A DNA stretch of 49,084 nucleotides from Cryobacterium algoritolerans (lineage in GTDB: Bacteria; Actinomycetota; Actinomycetes; Actinomycetales; Microbacteriaceae), in assembly GCF_004402785.1 (NCBI RefSeq), contig NZ_SOFP01000031.1, positions 1-49,084 of the forward strand, in the 5' to 3' direction. The translations under genes and the position numbers were made by a program. The notes below the pieces were generated by a model, which saw only the letters and a program-made list of their open reading frames with translations, searched no databases and was not told the DNA's origin. Below are positions 42,632-49,084 of the stretch, one piece after another (positions within the stretch are counted from its first letter, which is position 1; every line of letters begins with the position of its first letter).

Positions 42632-43081
42632 TTACGAACTTACAGAGTTACGAAGTTGATCCTCCGTGCTTCCAGCAAGATTGTCGGCCCTGGCCAACAG
42701 CAGATCTACGGCTATGCGGATGAGCGTGTTGTCTGTAATGCGCTCCCCGCCGTCTGTCTTGTTTCGGTTGATTTGGCGAGCCTTTGCCGCGAGGGCATCC
42801 ATCTGATCTCCGCGTAGGCGAGTCTCTTTCCGTACGAAGGAAAGATAGTGGGCACCTCCCCCGACATCAGGAGCCTCATTTGGCTCCTTCTGTTTGACTG
42901 CCGCACGGCTCGACGGCGCAGGAGCAATCTCAGGTGCTGGTACTGATGCTGATGCTGATGCTGGTACTGGTACTGGTACTGGTACTGGTACTGATTCAGT
43001 CATAACCGGCTCGCGGACGATTGCCTGTGCAGCTTCTCGTTTTGGATCGCCGAGCAGCTGGGTGAGTTTCGTTCTCGCCAT
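42632..43081 (-). CDS. Partition protein B-like (centromere-binding candidate)
   Basis: The protein has 149 residues from ATG 43081, which overlaps the parA stop as TGATG (a GTG at 43084 is the alternative). It has a basic start MARTKLTQLLGDPKREAAQA, a Pro/Val/Ala/Ser repeat segment (about 30-55) made by a hexanucleotide repeat, and a conserved-looking C-terminal half (AHYLSFVRKETRLRGDQMDA, ERITDNTLIRIAVDLLLA) of ribbon-helix-helix or helix-rich type. Small ParB-like partners of ParA bind the centromere repeats. Function is inferred from position. Confidence 0.75.
   Translation of the reverse strand: MARTKLTQLLGDPKREAAQAIVREPVMTESVPVPVPVPVPASASASVPAPEIAPAPSSRAAVKQKEPNEAPDVGGGAHYLSFVRKETRLRGDQMDALAAKARQINRNKTDGGERITDNTLIRIAVDLLLARADNLAGSTEDQLRNSVSS
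42937..43000. repeat. Hexanucleotide microsatellite inside the parB-like gene
   Basis: Period-6 runs (ggtact and gctgat units) encode the alternating Val-Pro and Ala-Ser string in the linker of the ParB-like protein. Each unit adds or removes two residues without breaking the frame, so length variation between isolates is likely. Confidence 0.85.
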
Positions 43082-43734
43082 CACTTGCCTCCTTTGGTGT
43101 TGGCCCAGTAGGAAACGAGCTCGAGGGCAACTCGTCGGTAGTCCTCGCGCGCCTTGCTGGCGATTCTGGAGTCCCCGTCTGCGTATTGGGTTACAACACG
43201 GCCCTCAATGGGTGCCATCTTGTGGATCTTGTAATCGCGAATCGCCGCTTCGAATCGCGCAAAGCCAGCTCCATCTAGTAGCCCCTGGGCATCAACCAGG
43301 TCCGACGGAACACGCGGGTCGACCCGATTGACCAGAACCCGATAGTTCACGCCGGCCGGGACGACTACCTCATTTATCGTGGCCATCAACGGAGCAAAAG
43401 CGAGTGGCGACGGCTCGGTGGGAAGGATCACGAAGTCGGACTCCCCCAGGACGGTAGAAAGCACGTCTCGTCCTTCAAGAGAACCTGGGGTGTCAACGAA
43501 GACCACGTCATAGGGCAGTTCCCGCAGCCGGGCGAGATTTCTCGGGTCAGTGTCGTCGGCGACATCGAATGGAAGGCTGTCCCCCGCCCTGTCGGCCCAC
43601 CACGCTGATGATCCTTGCGGGTCCACGTCGACAACTAGGACTCGGGAGTTCTCAGCGCAGACGCTCGCGAGATTCATCACTGTTGTTGTCTTGCCGGCGC
43701 CGCCTTTTTGGTTGGCTATTGAAACAATCCGCAT
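43081..43734 (-). CDS. parA: ParA-family partition ATPase
   Basis: This 217-residue deviant-Walker ATPase, short form without an N-terminal DNA-binding domain (type Ib-like), has IANQKGGAGKTTTVMNLASV at residues 6-25, VVDVDPQGSSAWW, and the switch VVFVDTPGSLEGRD. It moves plasmid copies apart together with the ParB-like protein and centromere. The start ATG 43734 has ggag about 8 bp ahead. It is the first gene of the parAB unit, downstream of the repeat region. Confidence 0.94.
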   Translation of the reverse strand: MRIVSIANQKGGAGKTTTVMNLASVCAENSRVLVVDVDPQGSSAWWADRAGDSLPFDVADDTDPRNLARLRELPYDVVFVDTPGSLEGRDVLSTVLGESDFVILPTEPSPLAFAPLMATINEVVVPAGVNYRVLVNRVDPRVPSDLVDAQGLLDGAGFARFEAAIRDYKIHKMAPIEGRVVTQYADGDSRIASKAREDYRRVALELVSYWANTKGGK

Positions 43735-44084
43735 TTGATCTCCGCTCTGTAACTCTGTAAGTTCACGACTCCGTAAGTATCGAAGTTCGGTTGTTACTAA
43801 GTCTGTTAGTTCGAAAGTACCAGAGTCTGGAACCTACAGACTCATTCAACTTGCGCGTGTTGCACTTACAAACTTCCGAAGTAACGAACTCGCGAGACAC
43901 CGGACAATCGGAGTTCCAGACTTGCGAAGTTCCGGACTCACGAAGTTACAGACTCATTAGGCGTTTGGGCCGGTTCTTGCGAACGCGCCAAGGAACGAAT
44001 GTGGGCGAAGTTCCGTACTTACGTACTTACGAAGTTACAAAGTTACGAAGTTACGAAGTTACGAAGTTACGAAGTTACGAAGTT
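43735..44084. repeat. Candidate centromere: dispersed and tandem acgaagtt repeats
   Basis: From 44029 to 44084 there are seven tandem 8-bp units acgaagtt, the second differing by one base. Between 43745 and 44030 many looser copies occur on both strands (cgaagtt, gtaagtt, acgaact). Two more sit at the far end of the locus (42631-42657). Arrays flanking a parAB pair are typical centromere sites. No gene is seen in this stretch. Confidence 0.8.
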
Positions 44085-44282
44085 CAAGCAAAGGCTAGCT
44101 GGCGGGCCCTCGAAACCGAGAAGCGACCAAGAGTCGAGTTCGGCCGGGGCCAGTGACCAGATCGGTCCGTACGCGGTTTCGGGCCGGCCAGGGGAGCGGT
44201 CTGGGGATCTACACATAGGTGACGGGGCGCCGCCCGCGCCAACGGTCTCGAGAATGGGCGCACATCGTCAGTTTGACCGTTC

Positions 44283-44323
44283 ACTGACATCGCGATGAGC
44301 GGATTACTGACATCCCAGTGAGC
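44283..44323. repeat. Solo IS21-type end repeats
   Basis: actgacatcgcgatgagc (44283-44300) and actgacatcccagtgagc (44306-44323) are 18 bp long, differ at four or so positions and are offset by exactly 23 bp, the same geometry as the IS21 end at 1475-1515. No transposase is nearby, so this may be a solo end left by deletion. The surrounding region (44085-44443) has no gene. Its right part, from 44370, is T-rich and probably promoter. Confidence 0.45.
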
Positions 44324-44443
44324 ATTCTCAGCAGACGACTTCGAAAAATGACACGAACGGTGAGCACTTTCATGTTTCGTTTTTCGTTGTTTTGTTACGT
44401 GTTTTGTGTTTTGTTCTGTTAGTGTGACGTTATAAATAATCTG

Positions 44444-45547
44444 GTGCAGGTGGAGCAGCGTGTGTGTCGGTTTCCGGGGTGTGAGCGGTCTGCTGTGGCT
44501 GCGGAGGCTGGGACGGGGCGGCCGCCGGAGTATTGCGATGATGAGGGCCACAACCGGGCCGCGGCGTGGCGAGCACGCCGGCGCCTGAGTACGGAGCCTG
44601 CGCGGGATGTCGAGGATGAGAAGCGTCCGGTGGATGCTGCGCGGCAGCGTGCGAGTGCGATCCGGGGTCAGGTCGCGGGGATGGTCGAGCACCTCGGCGC
44701 CCAGCTGAATGCCCTGGTCGAGGAGCTCCGCACGGTCGCGGATCCCGATGCGGCTGAGGCGCAGATCGAATCCGTCACGAGCGAGGCGGCCGAGCAGGTC
44801 GCGTCGGCGTCGGCGCGGGCGACGCGGGCGGAGCAGGCGCAGCGGCAGGCGGAAGCGGAGCGGGTGGAGGCCGACGCGGCCGCCGTCGAGGCCTCCGAAC
44901 TCGCCGAGCAGCAGCAGGCCGCCTTGGCCGAGACCCACGAACAACTGGCCGAACAGGCCCAGGCGCTGGAGCAGATTACGGTCGAGCTGGCCGAGACCCG
45001 GAGTGCGGGGGAGGCCCGGGACCTGGCTGCGCAGGCGGAACTGGTCGAGCTCCGCGAGCAACTGGCCGCTACTCAGGTGCGTTTGACTGAGACCGAGCAG
45101 TCCCGCACCGAGGCGACAGCCCGTGCAGAGGCCGCGGTCATGGCGCGGGCGGAAGCGGACGAGCGTGCCCGGGGCGCGGTCGCCCGCGCTGACGAGGAAG
45201 CGGGGCGGGCCATGCGGGCCGAGGCCGACCTGGTCGTTGCCCGGGAGCAGCTGGACCAGCTCCGTACCGAGCGTGAAACGTTACGCGAACAGGTCAGTGA
45301 GCTTCGTGGCTCGGTGGCCACGGTGAGTGTGGAGCGAGACGCGGCCCGGACTGACGCTGACCGGGAGCGGGTCCACGGGGATCAGCGGGTCGCTGATCTC
45401 CGCACCAGCCAGGACCAGCAGTACGAGCAGATCCGCACCGAACTGGCCGAAGCACGCCAGGACGCCCGTGAACAGCGCACCCGCGCCGACACCGCCGAAG
45501 CACGAACCACCCCGCCGACGACCAGGAAGCCCGCCTCGAAGCAGTAA
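44444..45547 (+). CDS. Long coiled-coil protein with N-terminal zinc-finger-like motif
   Basis: The 367-residue protein starts at GTG 44444 (another GTG at 44450 is possible). The first 45 residues hold CRFPGCERS and PPEYCDDEGHNRAAAWRARR, a Cys/His pattern of a small zinc finger seen on plasmid proteins. The rest (about 60-345) is a continuous Ala/Glu/Gln/Arg-rich coiled coil with heptads, ending in a basic tail. It resembles KfrA-like plasmid proteins in design (DNA-binding head, long coiled-coil tail), with a role in plasmid organisation or maintenance. Homology is not certain. Confidence 0.75.
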   Translation: MQVEQRVCRFPGCERSAVAAEAGTGRPPEYCDDEGHNRAAAWRARRRLSTEPARDVEDEKRPVDAARQRASAIRGQVAGMVEHLGAQLNALVEELRTVADPDAAEAQIESVTSEAAEQVASASARATRAEQAQRQAEAERVEADAAAVEASELAEQQQAALAETHEQLAEQAQALEQITVELAETRSAGEARDLAAQAELVELREQLAATQVRLTETEQSRTEATARAEAAVMARAEADERARGAVARADEEAGRAMRAEADLVVAREQLDQLRTERETLREQVSELRGSVATVSVERDAARTDADRERVHGDQRVADLRTSQDQQYEQIRTELAEARQDAREQRTRADTAEARTTPPTTRKPASKQ

Positions 45548-45711
45548 ACGTCTCCGCCCTCATCAGGTCGACGGGCCCGCGAGAGCCACGGGTTGCTTTG
45601 GTGGGGGCGAGCGAGGGGACTCGCCCCTCGCCGCCGGCCGACGGCCGGTGTTACGCGCCCGAGTGCTATCGGCGGACCGTGCCGGTGGAGGAGTAGCGCC
45701 GGGTTGCCCCT

Positions 45712-45741
45712 CACCGGCTGGCCTGGGAGGGCCAGCCGGTG
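45712..45741. terminator. Terminator hairpin between coiled-coil and DUF3846 genes
   Basis: A perfect 12-bp stem caccggctggcc (45712-45723) pairs with 45730-45741, loop 6 bases. It lies 8 bp after the stop of the leftward DUF3846 gene and also faces the coiled-coil gene. The rest of 45548-45711 has no feature. Confidence 0.75.
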
Positions 45742-45748
45742 GCCACGG

Positions 45749-46168
45749 CTAGATGTTGCGGAGCATGCTCACCACGGTGGGGAACGGGGACAGGCTCTCC
45801 ACGAGGGCGTCGACGGTCCGGGCGTCGGGCTTCTGCGCGAAAGACTCCTGGATTCGGGCGAGCTGTGCGTCGGTGAGGCCGACGGTTTCGCCGTCTCCGG
45901 TGACGCTGACGGCAATGGCGGTGCCGAAGATGACCGTTCGGGAGCCGAGGCGGTGGGCGAGCACGGTCGCGGGCAGGTTCAGGGTTGACCCGTTGATGAG
46001 TCCTTCATCATCGACGAAGAGGTCGATCTCGTCCTCCAGGCCGACGACGTCGAACATCCGGCAACCGATGGCGGCGATGATGTCCGCCCCGATGCTGACC
46101 TCGTTCACGTCCAGGGTGGTGATGGTTTCGGTCGGGTTGATCTTGACGCTGCGGATGCTGGTGGTCAT
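45749..46168 (-). CDS. DUF3846-like plasmid protein
   Basis: The 139-residue product starts at ATG 46168 after gagagaa. Pattern of the DUF3846 family: a strand-rich start (IRSVKINPTETITTLDV), the acidic IDLFVDDEGLINGSTLNLPA, TVLAHRLGSRTVIFGTAIAV, then a helix GLTDAQLARIQESF. The family is common on mobile DNA of actinobacteria and firmicutes; its function is unknown. It is transcribed from the leader element copy 1, alone, and ended by a hairpin. Confidence 0.8.
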   Translation of the reverse strand: MTTSIRSVKINPTETITTLDVNEVSIGADIIAAIGCRMFDVVGLEDEIDLFVDDEGLINGSTLNLPATVLAHRLGSRTVIFGTAIAVSVTGDGETVGLTDAQLARIQESFAQKPDARTVDALVESLSPFPTVVSMLRNI

Positions 46169-46227
46169 GGGGTTCTCTCTCCAGGGTTGGTGAGGTGCGC
46201 GGGGTCCCGAGCTCTCTCGTGGGCAAT

Positions 46228-46420
46228 GGTTGTGTTGTCGTCCACCGTTTTTCTGCCCTTGGTGGCAAGAGAAATCGATTGAGAGCGGGAGTGCCGGAGT
46301 GCCCGCACTCTCGTGCGAAATAAGGGAGCCTGCGACCGCGTGCGAGAGTGCGGGTGACGCAGGCACGGAGCGAACTACGATGATTGGCCACCAAGGGAAG
46401 AAATGTTTTGAAAGAGTCAG
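46228..46420 (-). promoter_or_regulatory. Repeated leader/promoter element, copy 1 (upstream of DUF3846 gene)
   Basis: On the coding strand the shared parts, in order, are tggccaatcatcgtag, gtgcctgcgtcacccgca, a 12-bp stem (46343-46354 with 46302-46313), cggcactcccg-like sequence and atcgatttctcttgcca. The stem here is cccgcactctcg, unlike copies 2 and 3, but still perfectly paired. The element ends about 60 bp before the start codon. Confidence 0.75.
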
Positions 46421-46481
46421 GCCGGCGCAGCCGGCTCCGTGTGTGTCCGGCCTCCAGGCCGGATTCACCTGGTGGGGGAGT

Positions 46482-46532
46482 GTGAGGGGGCAACATCCCC
46501 CTCACGGCGGCCGGCCCCGGGGCGGGCCGGCC
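46482..46532 (-). terminator. Double-hairpin terminator of the DUF3560 gene
   Basis: Two stems in a row: gtgaggggg (46482-46490) with 46497-46505, and ggccggccc (46509-46517) with 46524-46532. They lie 11-60 bp after the DUF3560 gene stop on its strand. A further hairpin-rich stretch continues to about 46420. The same double design follows the dprA-like gene. Confidence 0.7.
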
Positions 46533-46542
46533 TACGCGGCAG

Positions 46543-47478
46543 TTATTCGGGCCGCAGGAGCTGCTGGATCTCCGCATACTGGGCAGTATCAGTCCACGTG
46601 TAACCGGTGCTGACGCTGACGGTCTTGGGGTTGGCGCGGACGACGTCGCGCCACTGGCCGCGGATCTTCACCCGGTCACCCTTCTTGACGGTGCTGCGGT
46701 CGTAGCTGGTGGCCGTGCCGCTCTCGATCTGGGCGGCGCGCACGGCTTCCCAGTACGCGATCTGGTCGCGCTTTTCGGCGAGGTTGGGTGCGAGGTGGTC
46801 TGCTCGGGCCTGCTTCTGGGTAGCGGTGGCGTCGACGTAGCCTTGTGCGTCGTCGTAGCGCAGGGCGATGACGCGTCGTTCTAACTTGCGCAGCTCAGCC
46901 CCCAGAGTGTTGATGCGGTTGGCCACGGTGACGGGCCGGTAGCGGGCGTCGGTGGTGTGGGTGGCCGCGTTGGCCCGTGCCTGGGCGTGGGTGGCGTCGG
47001 CGCTGGCTTCAACTGATTTACGCATGGCGGTATCTGCTTTGGCGATCGCGTTGCGGTGGCGGCCTTCGGAGTGGTGGCCAATCTTGATCGGTTCTCCTCC
47101 TTCGGGCAGGCGGTCAAGCGCTGTCCGGGCGCGGGTCCACGCGTCGTCGCTTGCGGTGGCCTTGCGGTCGGCTTTGGCGGCCAGGGCGTCGACCCGGTCG
47201 GCCTGACGTCCGATCTTTCCGGCCTCGACCTCGGCGGTCGTGCGTCGCGTGCTGTCGATGTCGGTTTCGACCTCGAATCCGGCCGCTTCCAAGGCCTTCT
47301 GGGTGCGGGTGATGGTGTGGAGCTGGGGGAGGCGGTCGCGGGACTGGGGGACGAACCAGGCGCTGATGCTGCGCCCCCAACGCCAACCAACGGTCTTGAG
47401 GACGTCGGCGGTTCCGTCGCCTTTACTGGTGCCGTCGATCATGGTTCCGGCTGCGTGGCTGTGGGTGATGGTGAGCAT
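46543..47478 (-). CDS. DUF3560-domain protein
   Basis: The 311-residue protein starts at ATG 47478. The N-terminal DUF3560 domain is clear: MLTITHSHAAGTMIDGTSKG then VGWRWGRSISAWFVPQSRDR. The middle is a long charged helical region (DALAAKADRKATASDDAWTR, ARANAATHTTDARYRPV), and the C-terminus has a small basic beta domain (VKKGDRVKIRGQWRDVVRAN) like a KOW/SH3-type fold. DUF3560 proteins are frequent on plasmids and ICEs; their role is unknown. It is the second gene behind the 50-residue gene (16-bp gap). Confidence 0.88.
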   Translation of the reverse strand: MLTITHSHAAGTMIDGTSKGDGTADVLKTVGWRWGRSISAWFVPQSRDRLPQLHTITRTQKALEAAGFEVETDIDSTRRTTAEVEAGKIGRQADRVDALAAKADRKATASDDAWTRARTALDRLPEGGEPIKIGHHSEGRHRNAIAKADTAMRKSVEASADATHAQARANAATHTTDARYRPVTVANRINTLGAELRKLERRVIALRYDDAQGYVDATATQKQARADHLAPNLAEKRDQIAYWEAVRAAQIESGTATSYDRSTVKKGDRVKIRGQWRDVVRANPKTVSVSTGYTWTDTAQYAEIQQLLRPE

Positions 47479-47494
47479 GGTGTTTTTTCCTCGT

Positions 47495-47647
47495 TTAGGC
47501 GAAGCTGTCGGCGTAGCGGGTCGCGGTGCGGGTTTCTCCGGGCTGGGTGTCCACGGCCCCTTCCGAGGTGCACCCGCTGCAGGCGCACCCGTCCGCGTAG
47601 CGCTCCCTCGGGTAGGTGTTCTCGTACCGGTAATCGGACTCGACCAT
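47495..47647 (-). CDS. Small Cys-containing protein upstream of DUF3560 gene
   Basis: The 50-residue protein starts at ATG 47647 after gaagaga. It is polar, with YRYENTYPRERYADGCACSG and one CxCxxC group, a possible metal site. No family is recognised. It lies directly behind leader element copy 2 and 16 bp before the DUF3560 gene, so both share one mRNA. Confidence 0.6.
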   Translation of the reverse strand: MVESDYRYENTYPRERYADGCACSGCTSEGAVDTQPGETRTATRYADSFA

Positions 47648-47663
47648 GGGATCTCTTCTCTTC

Positions 47664-47824
47664 GTGAACAACTGTTTTTTGGGCCTGTCTGGCAAGAGAA
47701 ATCGATAGCGACCGGGAGTGCCGAAGTGCCCGCAGTGCCGGGCGAAATAAGCCCGCAGGGCGCGTCCGGCACTGCGGGTGACGCAGGCACGGGAGGGAGC
47801 TACGATGATTGGCCAGATAGGACA
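47664..47824 (-). promoter_or_regulatory. Repeated leader/promoter element, copy 2
   Basis: The 111 bp at 47682-47792 are identical to copy 3 at 48942-49052, with further similarity on both sides. The central stem cccgcagtgccgg (47729-47741) pairs perfectly with 47766-47778 across a 24-base loop. The element lies immediately upstream of the 50-residue gene and probably includes its promoter and a structured 5' leader. Confidence 0.8.
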
Positions 47825-47930
47825 AAAATGCCCGGCAATCAGCGCCGCACAGCGGCTCCACATCGCTTCGGACGGCTTCGCCGTCGCAGTATCAGAGTGA
47901 TATCACCGTGATATTCCGCAGCGGGGGAGT

Positions 47931-47978
47931 GCGAGGGGGATTCCTCCCCCTCGCCGGCCAGCTCGGGAGCTGGCCGGC
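47931..47978 (-). terminator. Double-hairpin terminator of the dprA-like gene
   Basis: gcgaggggga (47931-47940) pairs with 47945-47954, and gccggccagctc (47953-47964) pairs with 47967-47978. The two share bases and so may be alternatives. They start 9 bp after the dprA-like stop. The 100 bp beyond, up to copy 2, hold no gene. Confidence 0.7.
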
Positions 47979-47986
47979 TGCCCGGT

Positions 47987-48907
47987 CTAGAGTGCGGCGG
48001 CGTCCTCAGCGTTCGTGATGAGCTGTGCACCGAATTCGCGGATCAGGCGGTGGCATCCGGCACTGGTCGGGGACGTGACCGGGCCGGGGACGGCGCCCAC
48101 GGGGCGGGCGATTGTGAAGGCGTGGGTTGCGATGTTCAACGATCCCGACCGGTAGCCAGCTTCTGTGACGACAGTTGCGCGGGCGGCGGCCGCGATCAAC
48201 CGGTTTCGCATCAGGAACCGGTACCGGGTGGGGCTCTGTCCGAAGCCAATTTCGGAGGCAACCGCGCCTGCCTCAGTAATCCGGGTGAGCAGAGCGTCGT
48301 GGCCGGTGGGGTAGTACCGGTCGAGTCCGCCTGCAAGGTACGCGACGGTGCGCCCGCCGCTAGCCAGCGCTGCCCGGTGAGACATTCCGTCTACCCCGTA
48401 GGCGGCACCGGAAATGATCACGTGGCCTCGGCTGACCAATCCCGCGGTGATCTCCATAGTGACGTGTTCGCCGTACCCGGAGGAGGCTCGAGCCCCGACG
48501 ACGGCTGTGTTCAAGGGATCGGCCAGGATCTCGGTGGTACCTCGGACCCAGAGCGCGTAGGGGGCGGCGGTGCCGAGGTCGTTGAAACCTGCGGGCCAGT
48601 GCGGGTGGGCGGGGGTGATGAGTTCTGCCGACCCGGTGTCTGCGGCCGCGAAAGCTGCGGCAATGTTGCCCGTTGTGGCGCGGGGCCGGGTGCGGGCGCG
48701 GAGTGTGGCCAGGTCGAGTCCTGCCGCGTCGCCGGTGCCGTGCAGGAGAACGTTCAGGGCTTCTTCCGCGCCCAGTGCGGCGATGAGGTTTCCGGTGTCC
48801 CTGTCTCCGGGCTCGCTGATGATGGTCCAGATTCCGCGCGCACCTGCGTCGGTAGTGAATCGTTGGATGGTGGGAACGTGGGTGGTGATGCTGGCGAGCG
48901 TGTTCAT
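47987..48907 (-). CDS. DprA-like DNA-processing protein
   Basis: The 306-residue DprA/Smf-family protein starts at ATG 48907 after gagagaa. The Rossmann-like core is seen as AVVGARASSGYGEHV, IISGAAYGVDGMSHRAAL, TVAYLAGGLDRYYP, and the late motif RYRFLMRNRLIAAAARATVV, EAGYRSGSLNIATHA. The N-terminal 90 residues are divergent. Chromosomal DprA loads RecA on incoming single strands; plasmid copies of this type are common in actinobacteria and may process DNA during transfer. It has its own leader element (copy 3) and terminator. Confidence 0.9.
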   Translation of the reverse strand: MNTLASITTHVPTIQRFTTDAGARGIWTIISEPGDRDTGNLIAALGAEEALNVLLHGTGDAAGLDLATLRARTRPRATTGNIAAAFAAADTGSAELITPAHPHWPAGFNDLGTAAPYALWVRGTTEILADPLNTAVVGARASSGYGEHVTMEITAGLVSRGHVIISGAAYGVDGMSHRAALASGGRTVAYLAGGLDRYYPTGHDALLTRITEAGAVASEIGFGQSPTRYRFLMRNRLIAAAARATVVTEAGYRSGSLNIATHAFTIARPVGAVPGPVTSPTSAGCHRLIREFGAQLITNAEDAAAL

Positions 48908-48923
48908 GGGTTCTCTCTCCCTC

Positions 48924-49084
48924 GTGGACAACTGTTTTTTTGGCCTGTCTGGCAAGAGAAATCGATAGCGACCGGGAGTGCCGAAGTGCCCGCAGTGCCG
49001 GGCGAAATAAGCCCGCAGGGCGCGTCCGGCACTGCGGGTGACGCAGGCACGGAAGGGAGCTACGCTGAACCGCCAGAAAGGACA
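48924..49084 (-). promoter_or_regulatory. Repeated leader/promoter element, copy 3 (window edge)
   Basis: Near-identical to copy 2 (111 bp exact). The stem cccgcagtgccgg at 48989-49001 pairs with 49026-49038. It is positioned upstream of the dprA-like gene just as the other copies are to their genes. The promoter-distal end differs from the other copies (cgctgaacc in place of cgatgattgg) and may run past the window. Confidence 0.8.

Noticed and set aside
44029..44084. Possible CRISPR array
   Set aside because: Units are 8 bp and directly adjacent with no spacers, and no cas genes are present.
44084..45061. 325-codon minus-strand frame opposite the coiled-coil gene
   Set aside because: Leu/Arg/Pro-rich complement of Ala/Glu/Arg coiled-coil codons; no motif. 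The plus-strand heptad pattern is the real signal.
47495..47863. 123-codon frame running through leader copy 2 into the 50-residue gene, similar in translation to frames in copies 1 and 3
   Set aside because: Similarity follows from the DNA repeat itself. The stem changes preserve base pairing rather than amino acids, and the frame has no ribosome site at its upstream end.

Overview
The window is high-GC actinobacterial DNA. The GC-rich third codon positions, the ParA/ParB-like pair, and the DUF3560, DUF3846, LPD29 and DprA-type plasmid genes point to a plasmid or other large mobile replicon of an Actinomycetota host. Micrococcales or a relative is plausible, but the genus is not resolved. 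No replication initiator gene is visible. The window opens inside an IS21-family element and ends inside a repeated regulatory element.

Layout. 1-3.8 kb holds IS21 (istA, start of istB), a small membrane protein and a complete IS256-type element. 4.2-9.2 kb holds a cofactor-free haloperoxidase-like hydrolase, a SnoaL-like protein, an LPD29 gene with a small partner, and a LOV-GGDEF-EAL photoreceptor-type protein. 9.4-10.5 kb holds a decayed tyrosine integrase abutting a 310-bp Tn3-type miniature element. 10.6-16.1 kb holds a CitA/CitB-type two-component system divergent from a three-gene nitrate/sulfonate-type ABC importer. 16.7-19.3 kb holds an AbiE-like operon (nucleotidyltransferase plus AbiEi-like regulator) preceded by an Xre/ParS-like gene broken by an amber codon. 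19.4-20.95 kb is insertion-sequence debris (IS30, resolvase stub, ISL3 stub).

21.0-29.7 kb is a metabolic island: rhodanese, KDPG aldolase, KDG kinase, a D-serine-dehydratase-like PLP enzyme, a D-aminoacylase, an IclR regulator, RidA, an MHS-type transporter and a YheO/DauR-type regulator. Read together these fit one route: N-acyl-D-glucosaminate is deacylated, dehydrated and deaminated to 2-keto-3-deoxygluconate, phosphorylated, and split to pyruvate and glyceraldehyde 3-phosphate. This is inference, but each enzyme has a chemically sensible step.

30-41 kb is a defence-like block: a serine recombinase, an unrecognised two-gene pair (DUF4365-like nuclease plus a 379-residue protein), and a type I restriction operon hsdM-hsdS-mrr-hsdR with an Mrr-like nuclease embedded. 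It is followed by an SRAP protein, a small zinc-ribbon protein and a toxin-antitoxin pair. 42.6-44.1 kb is the partition locus parA-parB-like with a tandem 8-bp repeat array as candidate centromere. 44.4-49.1 kb carries a large coiled-coil protein and plasmid housekeeping genes. Three transcription units there start behind a repeated approximately 160-bp element, whose hairpin arms changed together between copies while keeping complementarity.
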